Positions 1-6,742 of a DNA stretch of 10,791 nt are shown piece after piece. Under the pieces are notes generated by a model, which was not told the origin of the DNA, did no database searches, and saw only the letters and a program-made list of their open reading frames with translations. The stretch lies in NCBI GenBank assembly GCA_043744175.1, contig JAYTVD010000208.1:1-10791 (forward strand), written 5' to 3'. The DNA comes from JANMEX01 sp043744175. Lineage in GTDB: Bacteria > Pseudomonadota > Alphaproteobacteria > Rhizobiales > Rhizobiaceae. The position numbers were made by a program, and so were the translations under genes. Numbering within the stretch: position 1 is the stretch's first letter; each line of letters opens with the position of its first letter.

Positions 1-352
1 AAAACATTGCCAGAAATACGACGACAATCATCAGGCTTCCATAGCCAAGTGGCAAGAAAAGCAGCGCTGAAACACCAAGGCTCGCTGCCGCGATAGCAAT
101 CAAAACATAAGACCGCTCTGGTGAGCGATCTGCAAAATAGGTAAATATCGGCGTTGTTAGCAATCGAACAAACACCGGCACCGACAGCATTGTAGAGATT
201 TGTATCGGGTGCAAACCGATGTACTCCAGCCACAACGGGAAGAACGAGAGATTGATCGCGTTAGGCATAAACAGCGTCGCAAACAAAATACTGAGGCGCA
301 GCTCAAATCTTGGAGGTTTGACGTTTTCGTTAGACTGAATTGTTGCAGACAT
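1..352 (-). CDS. MFS transporter, N-terminal part (runs off left edge)
   Basis: Only the first 117 codons are present, reading from an ATG at 352-350 to the window edge without a stop. The protein has a short polar N-terminus (about residues 1-17) followed by hydrophobic stretches at about 18-38, 52-72, 82-99 and 102-117, as expected for the first helices of a 12-helix inner-membrane permease of about 400 residues. A loop at about residues 71-80 (YFADRSPERS) fits the MFS motif A position between helices 2 and 3. The segment PLWLEYIGLHPIQIS resembles the MFS_1_like family (nucleoside or phenylpropionate permease type), but this is recollection, not a search. The substrate cannot be told. No clear Shine-Dalgarno sequence precedes the ATG. 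The gene diverges from the 964 gene across about 610 bases of repeat-rich spacer. Confidence 0.82.
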   Translation of the reverse strand, partial: MSATIQSNENVKPPRFELRLSILFATLFMPNAINLSFFPLWLEYIGLHPIQISTMLSVPVFVRLLTTPIFTYFADRSPERSYVLIAIAAASLGVSALLFLPLGYGSLMIVVVFLAMF

Positions 353-563
353 GGGGCAAATAATACGAAGCGCCACGGTCGCGGCATTCGTCCAAAGTGA
401 GGTGGGAGGTGGCGGGGGACTCAAACAGCCCTGGTAGTTTGGTTGGATACCACACCTTGCGCTGAAAACAATTGGTTTGGCGTGGGAAGATAGCTTGAGA
501 GTTCACTTTGTTGGGAGACGCTGCAAATTTCAGGCCGCCAATCTTAATCGCGAGGCTTCCTTT

Positions 564-692
564 TCTTCCGTCCTGCGGACATTCTTCGGGGAGATTGAGG
601 AGTGCGTCTGAGAAAGCCAACGTTTGGCTTTCGCGCGACGAACGTCCCCTCACCCTGCACTCTCACCGTTTGGAGGTCCGCAGGACGGGAGA
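564..692. repeat. degenerate palindromic intergenic element with central hairpin
   Basis: The outer arms 564-580 and 676-692 are reverse complements with one mismatch in 17; the core is CGTCCTGCGGAC against GTCCGCAGGACG. At the centre, GAAAGCCAA (612-620) and TTGGCTTTC (624-632) form a perfect 9-bp stem with a 3-base loop. Between centre and ends, the reverse complement of the left half aligns patchily with the right half (shared GGCTTTC, GACG, CCTCA, CCG, GTCCGCAGG blocks), which suggests one long hairpin element that has decayed by small insertions and substitutions. No run of T follows the central stem, so it is not a typical intrinsic terminator. The overall look is that of the mosaic palindromic repeats of rhizobial genomes; which family is unknown to me. 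Confidence 0.6.
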
Positions 693-714
693 CGAGGCGC
701 TTTTATCCCGACGT

Positions 715-894
715 TCCGTCATTCCGGGGCCGCGTAGCGAAACCCGCGAATCCAGAGATGGATAGCGGAGATTGTGCTCGTTTGTTGGCATTTAATCGTT
801 TGTTTTTATTGATATTTCGCCGGTAGTGCACTTCATCCTTAGGCCTCACGACTCTGGATTCGCGGGTTGCGCTGCGCGGCCCCGGAATGACGGA
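715..894. repeat. paired REP/MITE-like inverted repeat, 43-base arms
   Basis: Arm 715-757 and arm 852-894 are reverse complements of each other at 41 of 43 positions (directly compared). They are separated by a 94-base, more AT-rich centre (758-851). Each arm is also an imperfect hairpin by itself: ATTCGCGGG pairs with CCCCGGAAT around a GCGCTGCGC-like turn. Arms of this wording (CATTCCGGGGCCGCG ... CGCGAATCCAGAG) remind me of dispersed intergenic repeats in Rhizobiales genomes. The arrangement could be a REP doublet (BIME-like) moved by a RAYT-type enzyme encoded elsewhere, or a non-autonomous MITE with 43-base terminal inverted repeats. No transposase is encoded within it and no abutting target duplication is visible. 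Confidence 0.8.
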
Positions 895-953
895 CTTTGA
901 GGGTTTTTATCCACGCCCCAAAATCCTCACATACAATAGCGCCAGTTTGAATG

Positions 954-957
954 AGGA
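954..957 (+). promoter_or_regulatory. Shine-Dalgarno AGGA that favours the start at 964
   Basis: AGGA lies 6 bases before the ATG at 964 but directly abuts the in-frame ATG at 958, where no spacing is left for the ribosome. The second ATG is therefore the more likely start of the unrecognised 219-residue protein. Confidence 0.5.
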
Positions 958-963
958 ATGAAC

Positions 964-1623
964 ATGGACTGGCCGCTAGTCATACATCGAAACCGCATCG
1001 CGCTCATGACGATCATCGTGGCGCTGATGGGTTCGCTTGGGCTGATGGCTGGCGGGCGGTTGACTACGCTGCCGTTTTTCCTATACCGACGTGCACTGCG
1101 TATTCTTCGCCCTGCTGAATCTGCCGTGCGGCGGCTGATTATGATTGTCGCCCATGAGATGAAATTGCGCGGGTTCAAACTGCATCCGGCGCGGCGGGAT
1201 GGGCTGGCGGAATTTCTTGTGTTTTCGCGGCCAAACCCGCGCGATGAGTCTGCACTACCCACGTTTAATCTAATTGATCCGCTGAAGATATTCGGGCGTG
1301 ATGCGCCGGATATTGATGGGTTTTATGCGGGCGAATATTCTGATACGCCGGACAAGATGCCTGTACCCGCGGCCTCGCTGGGCCTGCGCATTTTAGCGTT
1401 GAAACACGCGTTGGAAGATCTGCCGAGGCACGCCAGGCGCCTTGCGCGTTGGTACGAGCAGCGGGATTTAGCCTATGCGCAAAATTTGCCGTACCGCTAT
1501 TCCCCCATGCGTCCCGGCCCCGCGCCCGCATCAGAAAAACGCAAAACTCACGAAATAGACGAGGTTCTGCTCGAATGCCATTTGCTGGCGATTTATGCGG
1601 GCGAGCGGCACGATAGTTCGTGA
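964..1623 (+). CDS. unrecognised basic protein with an N-terminal membrane segment
   Basis: The protein has 219 residues from the ATG at 964; an in-frame ATG two codons earlier is possible but has no spaced Shine-Dalgarno. Residues about 12-30 (IALMTIIVALMGSLGLMAG) form one probable membrane segment, followed by a positively charged stretch to about residue 80, which suggests a protein anchored by its N-terminus with its bulk in the cytoplasm. Residues about 139-168 form a strongly basic amphipathic helix (SLGLRILALKHALEDLPRHA, then RRLARWYEQRD). Near the end, PMRPGPAPA and HEIDEVLLECHLLA are distinctive. I recall similar C-terminal wording (proline-arginine-glycine turn, then HEVDE and a CH pair) in uncharacterised alphaproteobacterial proteins, but have not checked this. 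No enzyme motif is visible. It is followed 192 bases later by maeB on the same strand; function unknown. Confidence 0.72.
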   Translation: MDWPLVIHRNRIALMTIIVALMGSLGLMAGGRLTTLPFFLYRRALRILRPAESAVRRLIMIVAHEMKLRGFKLHPARRDGLAEFLVFSRPNPRDESALPTFNLIDPLKIFGRDAPDIDGFYAGEYSDTPDKMPVPAASLGLRILALKHALEDLPRHARRLARWYEQRDLAYAQNLPYRYSPMRPGPAPASEKRKTHEIDEVLLECHLLAIYAGERHDSS

Positions 1624-1799
1624 TGATTTATCAAAATTCGGAGTTTGCGGCGCTGGTTCCTGTGGGGATCGGCGGGCTTACGCGCGCGTGCAGAAAATTC
1701 GGGGAGTAGCGCGTTGTTCAAACGTCATGAACGAAATCAGCCCTCAATGCCCACTTCCCGCGACGGGCTTTGCCATGTTAGGGCAGTTTTGAATTCTGT

Positions 1800-1804
1800 G
1801 GAGG
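1800..1804 (+). promoter_or_regulatory. Shine-Dalgarno GGAGG that fixes the maeB start
   Basis: GGAGG ends 11 bases before the ATG at 1816, a slightly long spacing. It supports starting maeB here rather than at an upstream in-frame ATG at 1645, which would add 57 residues unlike anything at the start of malic enzymes. Confidence 0.55.
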
Positions 1805-1815
1805 CGGGGTATAAA

Positions 1816-4104
1816 ATGTCGAAGAGTGATTTGGATGAACAGGCGCTGTTCTTTCATCAGTTTCCCCGTCCCGGCAAACTAGAAATTCAGCCGACAAAGC
1901 CGCTTGGTAACCAGCGCGATTTGGCGTTGGCCTATTCTCCCGGCGTTGCCGCGCCTTGTCTTGCGATCCGCGACAATCCGGAAGCAGCCGCCCTTTATAC
2001 GGCGCGCGCCAATCTCGTGGGTGTCGTTTCAAACGGCACAGCGGTTCTTGGCTTGGGCAATATCGGACCACTGGCTTCAAAGCCCGTGATGGAAGGTAAG
2101 GCTGTTCTCTTCAAAAAATTTGCCGGTATAGATGTCTTCGATATTGAGATTGATGCGCCGGATATCGACCGCATGGTCAATGTTATTTCGGCATTGGAGC
2201 CAACATTCGGCGGTATTAATCTTGAAGATATTAAGGCTCCAGAATGCTTCGAGGTTGAAGAACAGCTTCGTGCAAAAATGAATATTCCGGTGTTTCATGA
2301 TGACCAACACGGAACGGCAATCATTGTTACCGCTGCCGTATTGAATGGGCTGGAGCTTGCTGGAAAGAACATTGCCAACGCTAAAATCGTGACGTCAGGC
2401 GCGGGCGCAGCTGCACTCGCCTGCCTCAATTTGCTCGTTCGCCTCGGCGCAAAACGCGAGAATATTTTCATCACCGATTTGGAAGGCGTTGTTTATGTCG
2501 GCCGTCCAGTGCTGATGGATCGCTGGAAAGATGTGTTTGCGCAAGACACTTCCGCCCGCACACTGGCGGATATTATTCCCGGCGCTGACGTATTTTTGGG
2601 CCTTTCTGCAGCTGGCGTATTGAAGCCCGAGCTTTTGCTCGGCATGGCTGAAAAGCCACTCGTCATGGCGCTGGCAAACCCGACGCCGGAAATTATGCCG
2701 GACCAAGCGCGCGCTGTGCGCAGCGACGCGATGATTTGCACAGGGCGCTCTGACTTTCCCAATCAGGTGAATAATGTCTTGTGCTTCCCCTATATTTTCA
2801 GGGGGGCGCTCGATGTTGGCGCAAAGTCGATCAACGAGGAAATGAAGGTTGCTGCCGTCCACGCCATTGCCGCGCTTGCCCGCGAAGAGCCGTCAGATAT
2901 TGCCGCACGGGCCTATACCGACGACACGCCAACCTTTGGTCCGGATCATCTTATCCCCTCGCCTTTTGACCAGCGCCTGATTTTGCGCATCGCGCCTGCG
3001 GTGGCAAAGGCGGCAATGGAAACCGGCGTGGCAGCTCGTCCAATCGCTGATATGGACGCCTATGTTGATAAGCTGAACCAATTTGTCTTCCGCTCCGGTT
3101 TCATCATGAAGCCGATATTTGCGACTGCAAAACACGCCAAAACAGACCGCGTGATTTACGCCGAGGGTGAGGATGAGCGCGTGCTTCGCGCCGCACAAGT
3201 GGTTCTGGAAGAAGGTATTGCGCGGCCCATTCTTATCGGTCGCCCCAATGTCGTTGCCGCGCGTATCAAGCGTTTTGGATTGCGCATTACCGCGGGTGTA
3301 GATTTCGAGCTGGTTAACCCAGAAGATGATCCACGCTACCGCCGCTACGTCGATGAGTTGATTGAAGTTACCGGCCGTCAGGGCGTTACGCCTGAAGCCG
3401 CACGCACGCTCATTCGCACCAACAACACGATGATTTCTTCTATCGCGCTGCGATTGGGGGATGCGGATGCTATGATTTGTGGGCTTGAGGGCCGTTATGA
3501 GCGGCATTTGCGTGTGGTTAGCCAGATCATCGGCAAGGCGCCGGGAATACGTGAGCTCGCGGCGCTTTCGATGCTGATCTCCAACGCTGGTGTGACTTTT
3601 TATACCGATGCCTATGTTGCTGTTGACCCATCGGCTGAGGAAATAGCCGAGGCTACCATTATGGCTGCCAGCGAAATTAGGCGATTTGGTATTGAACCTC
3701 GCGCCGCCCTTCTTTCGCACTCCAACTTCGGCTCGCGCGATAGCGAAAGTGCGCGAAAAATGAAAAAAGCATCGGAACTCATCCGGATTTTAGCGCCAAA
3801 TCTTGAATGCGATGGCGAAATGCATGGTGATTCAGCGCTCTCTACAGACTTGCGGATGCGCGCCTATCCACATTCGCGGCTCAAAGGCGTGGCAAATTTG
3901 CTGGTATTCCCCAATTTGGACGCAGCAAATATCACGCTGAATGTTGTCAAAACCACCAGCGATGCGCTGCATGTTGGTCCAATTTTGCTTGGTGTGGCAA
4001 AGCCTGCGCATATTCTTAGCCAATCCGTGACTTCGCGCGGTGTGGTCAATATGACAGCGTTGGCAGTGGTGGAGGCGGCGTCGCAAAAACAGCGCGTCCT
4101 CTAA
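1816..4104 (+). CDS. maeB: malic enzyme fused to a phosphotransacetylase-like domain (MaeB/DME type)
   Basis: A 762-residue cytoplasmic enzyme that converts malate to pyruvate and CO2 with reduction of NAD(P), linking C4-dicarboxylates to pyruvate and acetyl-CoA. The N-terminal malic domain (about 15-155) has AYSPGVAAPC with the probable catalytic Tyr40, GKAVLFKKFAGIDVF with Lys95, and the metal-binding region LEDIKAPECFE (136-146) with HDDQHGTA (161-168). The NAD(P)-binding domain (about 165-400) has the Rossmann motif SGAGAAA (194-200) and GRSDFPNQVNN (310-320). A phosphate acetyl/butyryltransferase-like domain (about 430-755) follows. In characterised MaeB proteins this domain supports oligomerisation and acetyl-CoA control rather than a proven transferase activity. 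The N-terminal wording (ALFFHQFPRPGKLEIQPTKP) is closer to my recollection of rhizobial NAD-linked DME than of NADP-linked TME, so the cofactor is open. Length is normal for the family. The start rests on the Shine-Dalgarno at 1800 and on family length. Confidence 0.96.
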   Translation: MSKSDLDEQALFFHQFPRPGKLEIQPTKPLGNQRDLALAYSPGVAAPCLAIRDNPEAAALYTARANLVGVVSNGTAVLGLGNIGPLASKPVMEGKAVLFKKFAGIDVFDIEIDAPDIDRMVNVISALEPTFGGINLEDIKAPECFEVEEQLRAKMNIPVFHDDQHGTAIIVTAAVLNGLELAGKNIANAKIVTSGAGAAALACLNLLVRLGAKRENIFITDLEGVVYVGRPVLMDRWKDVFAQDTSARTLADIIPGADVFLGLSAAGVLKPELLLGMAEKPLVMALANPTPEIMPDQARAVRSDAMICTGRSDFPNQVNNVLCFPYIFRGALDVGAKSINEEMKVAAVHAIAALAREEPSDIAARAYTDDTPTFGPDHLIPSPFDQRLILRIAPAVAKAAMETGVAARPIADMDAYVDKLNQFVFRSGFIMKPIFATAKHAKTDRVIYAEGEDERVLRAAQVVLEEGIARPILIGRPNVVAARIKRFGLRITAGVDFELVNPEDDPRYRRYVDELIEVTGRQGVTPEAARTLIRTNNTMISSIALRLGDADAMICGLEGRYERHLRVVSQIIGKAPGIRELAALSMLISNAGVTFYTDAYVAVDPSAEEIAEATIMAASEIRRFGIEPRAALLSHSNFGSRDSESARKMKKASELIRILAPNLECDGEMHGDSALSTDLRMRAYPHSRLKGVANLLVFPNLDAANITLNVVKTTSDALHVGPILLGVAKPAHILSQSVTSRGVVNMTALAVVEAASQKQRVL

Positions 4105-4203
4105 TTTCCATTAAGGACGTTAGGGATATTTGGTTACGCTAATACCATTCTATTATTTACAATTGTCTCAAAATAGCGCATCTGACGCCACATCCTAATA
4201 TCT

Positions 4204-5403
4204 ATGGTTTCCACTCCCATTTGTATTGTGTCGGGGGCTTTCTTGAACATTCGCGCGGCTATTTCATCGTTTCTGGCCCTTGGCACCATGGTGGCTTTTC
4301 CGCTTGTCGCTGAAGCAAGGCCATTAATATGTGCGAAATTAGAACGCCAATTGGCGTCCTTTGACGCAGTTTCTTTTAATCCCGGAGCCAATAAATATGG
4401 CAAAGCGGCAAGCGCACAGAGCCAGCAATTGCAAATTGCCCGCTCACAAGCGCGCCGTGCAGGTTGTGGCGCTAGCTTTCTCTTTTTGGGAAGTGACAAT
4501 AGCAATTCCGCCCAATGCTCCAAATTGAACAACACCATTCAGCGCATGGAGCGCAATTTGGCGGCGCTGAAAAGCAAATCTGGCCAGATATCCGCGCCCA
4601 AGCCAAACCGTGGGCGTGTCTTGGCAGCACTTGATGCCAATGATTGTAACGGTCGTGTTGTTGCCTCCGCCGACGCAAAACGCAAGCTGCCCAGTCCCGT
4701 TTCAGAAGAGCGTATTAGTCTGTTTCAGCAACTTTTTGGGAACACCGCCACAGAGAAAAAGTTGAAAATACAGGAGCGCCAAGTCGCATCTGTTCAGAAG
4801 ATGGATAATCAAGACAATGGGCAATCGGTCACGCTAGACAGTGTCGGACCGACAGGGCTTTACCGTACTTTGTGTGTCAGAACTTGTGATGGATACTATT
4901 TTCCAGTGTCGTTCTCTACGGTCAGCAGTCATTTTCCAGCAGACGAAAAGGACTGCGCGTCCATGTGCCCTGCGGCCGAGACCAAGCTATATTACCATCG
5001 TGTACCAGATGAAGAGCCTGAGCAAATGATTAGTCTTGCCAAGGAGCCCTACGCTTCAACCGCGACGGCCTTCAAATATCGCATTGATGGCATCAACGGC
5101 ACGCCGGGATGCACCTGCCAAGCAACTGAACAAAGCGATGCGCAAGCACTTGATCCTCTTAACAAAAAGGCAAAATGGATTCCTTTGCCTATGGCAAAGC
5201 CATCCTTGCTGGATGATGATGAGACCGTTCAAAACCGTGCTGGAAGACTGGATGGCGAGGCGATTGCTAATTTGATAGGCGCTAAAACCTCAACCGAGAC
5301 TTTGGCAGCGCAGGGAACAATCAGGGTCGTCGGGCCAGTGTTTCTTCCCGCCCAATCAACGGCAAAAGGTTTGCTAATTCCGGGCCATTTGAACGTCCAG
5401 TAA
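4204..5403 (+). CDS. secreted cysteine-rich DUF2865 protein
   Basis: An exported protein of up to 399 residues and unknown function. A Sec-type signal peptide is clear: a hydrophobic stretch at about residues 18-35 ends in AEA|RP, with cleavage expected after residue 38. The central block (about 218-305: GLYRTLCVRTCDGYYFPVSF, later YYHRVP, EPYASTATAFKYR, PGCTCQ) is the hallmark of the DUF2865 family, which is common in Rhizobiales. The predicted mature part has ten cysteines (43, 88, 105, 148, 224, 228, 251, 255, 303, 305), an even number with CxxxC, CxxxC and CxC spacings that suit disulfides in the periplasm. The tail RVVGPVFLPA also fits the family. The ATG at 4204 has no Shine-Dalgarno. 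A TTG at 4243 has GGGGG five bases upstream and would give a compact signal peptide (386 residues), so the true start may be there. The 3' end overlaps gltX. Confidence 0.85.
   Translation: MVSTPICIVSGAFLNIRAAISSFLALGTMVAFPLVAEARPLICAKLERQLASFDAVSFNPGANKYGKAASAQSQQLQIARSQARRAGCGASFLFLGSDNSNSAQCSKLNNTIQRMERNLAALKSKSGQISAPKPNRGRVLAALDANDCNGRVVASADAKRKLPSPVSEERISLFQQLFGNTATEKKLKIQERQVASVQKMDNQDNGQSVTLDSVGPTGLYRTLCVRTCDGYYFPVSFSTVSSHFPADEKDCASMCPAAETKLYYHRVPDEEPEQMISLAKEPYASTATAFKYRIDGINGTPGCTCQATEQSDAQALDPLNKKAKWIPLPMAKPSLLDDDETVQNRAGRLDGEAIANLIGAKTSTETLAAQGTIRVVGPVFLPAQSTAKGLLIPGHLNVQ
4233..4237 (+). promoter_or_regulatory. possible Shine-Dalgarno GGGGG for a TTG start at 4243
   Basis: Five G lie five bases before an in-frame TTG (4243). 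Starting there gives a typical signal peptide (MNIR, then a hydrophobic core, then AEA) and drops a 13-residue leader with an odd cysteine. Neither the ATG at 4204 nor the GTG at 4228 has a visible ribosome binding site. Confidence 0.35.
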
Positions 5404-6694
5404 GCGCAATACGCAGCGGCATGAATAAATTGCGGCCGGATCTTCCGGTGGCTTTTTTCACTGAATCTGTCCAAACTTTCCAAACGGGAATGTCACGGAA
5501 GTCGGTCGGCAAGAGGTCGAACGCCGCACGAACAAAGTGCGTATCTTCGTCGGACAGCGTCTCATCGGTGGCCTTCGCGACGGTTACGATATTCCACCAG
5601 TCTGCGGCCTCTTTGACCTTTTCAATATTGCCCCGCACTGCCAGCCAGAAGGCTTCAGCTTTCTCGCCGGTAATGCCCATGGCATCGAGACGCGGTTTAA
5701 CGGTGGCGTAGTCCATTTTATGAACCAGCTGTTTGTTGAGGATTAATACCTCCGCCGGATCAAATTTGGCAGCCGACTTTGATACGTGCGAAAGATCAAA
5801 AATCTTACTAAGTGATTCTAAATCTGGCTGCGCCTCAACGGCATCAGACGTGCCGGTCAGAATTGCCAGCGATGCCACGGCGGCGGGCTCAAATCCGTCT
5901 TCGGCAAGAGAGCCGATTGACAAAGCACCGGTGCGCTTAGAAAGCCCCTCGCCCGTCAGCGTGGTGAGCAAGTTCATGTGGGCAAAAACCGGAACTTTTG
6001 CGCCAAGGGCCATGAACATCGCAATCTGCGCGCCGGTATTGGTGACATGATCTTCACCGCGTATGACGTGCGTGACGCCGCTATCAATATCATCGATCAC
6101 TGATGTAATATTATAGAGCCAGGTGCCATCTTCGCGTAGTACGACCGGATCGGACAGTGAGCACAGGTCCACGGTCTCGCGGCCACGCACCATGTCGTCC
6201 CAATGGATTTCGGTACGTTCCGGTTTGAACGGATCGGTTTTGAAATTGGGCAGCAGGAAGCGCCAATGCGGCTTGAGGCCTTGGGCCAGCAAGTCTGCGA
6301 TTTCGTCCTTAGTAAGCTTTAGCGCCTCACGGCCATAGGTGCGCAATTGCTTGCGGGCAATGCGCAGACCACGGCGCTTCTCAAGTTCTTCAGCAGATTC
6401 AAAGCACGGGTATAGCACCCCGCTTTGCTTGAGCTTTTCTGCAGCCGCTTCGTAGAACGCGAGCCTATCAGACTGTTTGAAATACACATCGGGCTTAATG
6501 CCAAACCAAGCCAAATCGCGATGGATAGCATCGGTATAAATCTGCTTGGAGCGCTCCACGTCTGTGTCATCCAGACGGAAGATGAACTTGCCATTGTGCT
6601 GTTTGGCATAAAGCCAATTTGCCAATGCAGGCCTTGCGTTGCCAATGTGAATGTAGCCAGTCGGAGACGGCGCGAAGCGAGTGATTACGGTCAT
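5321..6694 (-). CDS. gltX: glutamyl-tRNA synthetase
   Basis: A class I aminoacyl-tRNA synthetase of 457 residues that attaches glutamate to tRNA in the cytoplasm. The catalytic Rossmann domain opens with FAPSPTGYIHIGNAR; the HIGH signature appears as HIGN (16-19). The KMSKS equivalent is the LSKR of GEGLSKRTG (251-254). FRLDDTDVERS (39-49), IRGEDHVTNTGAQ (211-223) and HMNLLTTLTGEG (239-250) are also family landmarks. The C-terminal anticodon-binding part ends MPLRIALTGRSNGPELANLL. The cysteine cluster that binds zinc in the E. coli enzyme is not present; only a lone Cys97 sits near that position. Many alphaproteobacteria carry two GltX proteins, and this looks like the shorter kind, so a second copy may exist elsewhere, perhaps with different tRNA specificity (inference). 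The start ATG has no clear Shine-Dalgarno. It lies 48 bases after the upstream unrecognised gene, and its end overlaps the DUF2865 gene by 83 bases. Confidence 0.96.
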   Translation of the reverse strand: MTVITRFAPSPTGYIHIGNARPALANWLYAKQHNGKFIFRLDDTDVERSKQIYTDAIHRDLAWFGIKPDVYFKQSDRLAFYEAAAEKLKQSGVLYPCFESAEELEKRRGLRIARKQLRTYGREALKLTKDEIADLLAQGLKPHWRFLLPNFKTDPFKPERTEIHWDDMVRGRETVDLCSLSDPVVLREDGTWLYNITSVIDDIDSGVTHVIRGEDHVTNTGAQIAMFMALGAKVPVFAHMNLLTTLTGEGLSKRTGALSIGSLAEDGFEPAAVASLAILTGTSDAVEAQPDLESLSKIFDLSHVSKSAAKFDPAEVLILNKQLVHKMDYATVKPRLDAMGITGEKAEAFWLAVRGNIEKVKEAADWWNIVTVAKATDETLSDEDTHFVRAAFDLLPTDFRDIPVWKVWTDSVKKATGRSGRNLFMPLRIALTGRSNGPELANLLPLIGREETLARRP

Positions 6695-6742
6695 AAGTGA
6701 GCGATAATCGAAGACTGGATTCTTGGCAACTATCTTAGATGT

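Larger units (their letters stand above)
353..963. other. 611-base intergenic region with two palindromic repeat structures
   Basis: This spacer separates the divergent MFS gene and the 964 gene. Short open frames cross it in several registers, but they run straight through the inverted repeats, lack convincing start signals and match no family I know, so I treat it as non-coding. It contains a degenerate palindrome (564-692) and a pair of long inverted arms (715-757, 852-894). Bases 353-563 show nothing I can name. The promoters of both flanking genes should lie here, but no clear -35/-10 pair stood out. Confidence 0.75.

Noticed and set aside
612..632. Perfect 9-bp stem with 3-base loop as an intrinsic terminator
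   Set aside because: No T run follows on either strand, and neither flanking gene ends here, so it is better seen as the centre of the palindromic repeat.
330..653. 107-codon open frame on the minus strand
   Set aside because: It crosses the central hairpin of the decayed palindrome and overlaps the start of the better supported MFS gene. It resembles no family and has no start signal.
508..765. 85-codon open frame on the plus strand in the repeat region
   Set aside because: It reads through the 564-692 palindrome and into the 715-757 arm. Its tail (VIPGPRSETRESRDG) is simply the translation of the repeat arm, and there is no Shine-Dalgarno.
701..912. Direct repeat TTTTATCC (701-708 and 905-912) flanking the long inverted repeat, as a target-site duplication
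   Set aside because: The copies do not abut the arms: 6 bases separate the left one and 10 bases the right one. A true target duplication should lie at the ends of the element, so this is probably chance.
1645..1815. 57-codon extension at the front of maeB
   Set aside because: The extra residues do not look like any malic enzyme N-terminus. The GGAGG at 1800 and the family length both point to the ATG at 1816.
2893..3720. 275-codon minus-strand open frame inside maeB
   Set aside because: It is antisense to the strongly conserved malic enzyme and phosphotransacetylase-like coding sequence and has no recognisable motifs; its length is a by-product of codon use on the other strand.
4130..4156. 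Promoter-like pair TTGGTT (4130-4135) and TATTAT (4151-4156) before the DUF2865 gene
   Set aside because: The spacing is 15 bases, shorter than the usual 16-18, and AT-rich spacers give such pairs by chance. Kept only as a note.
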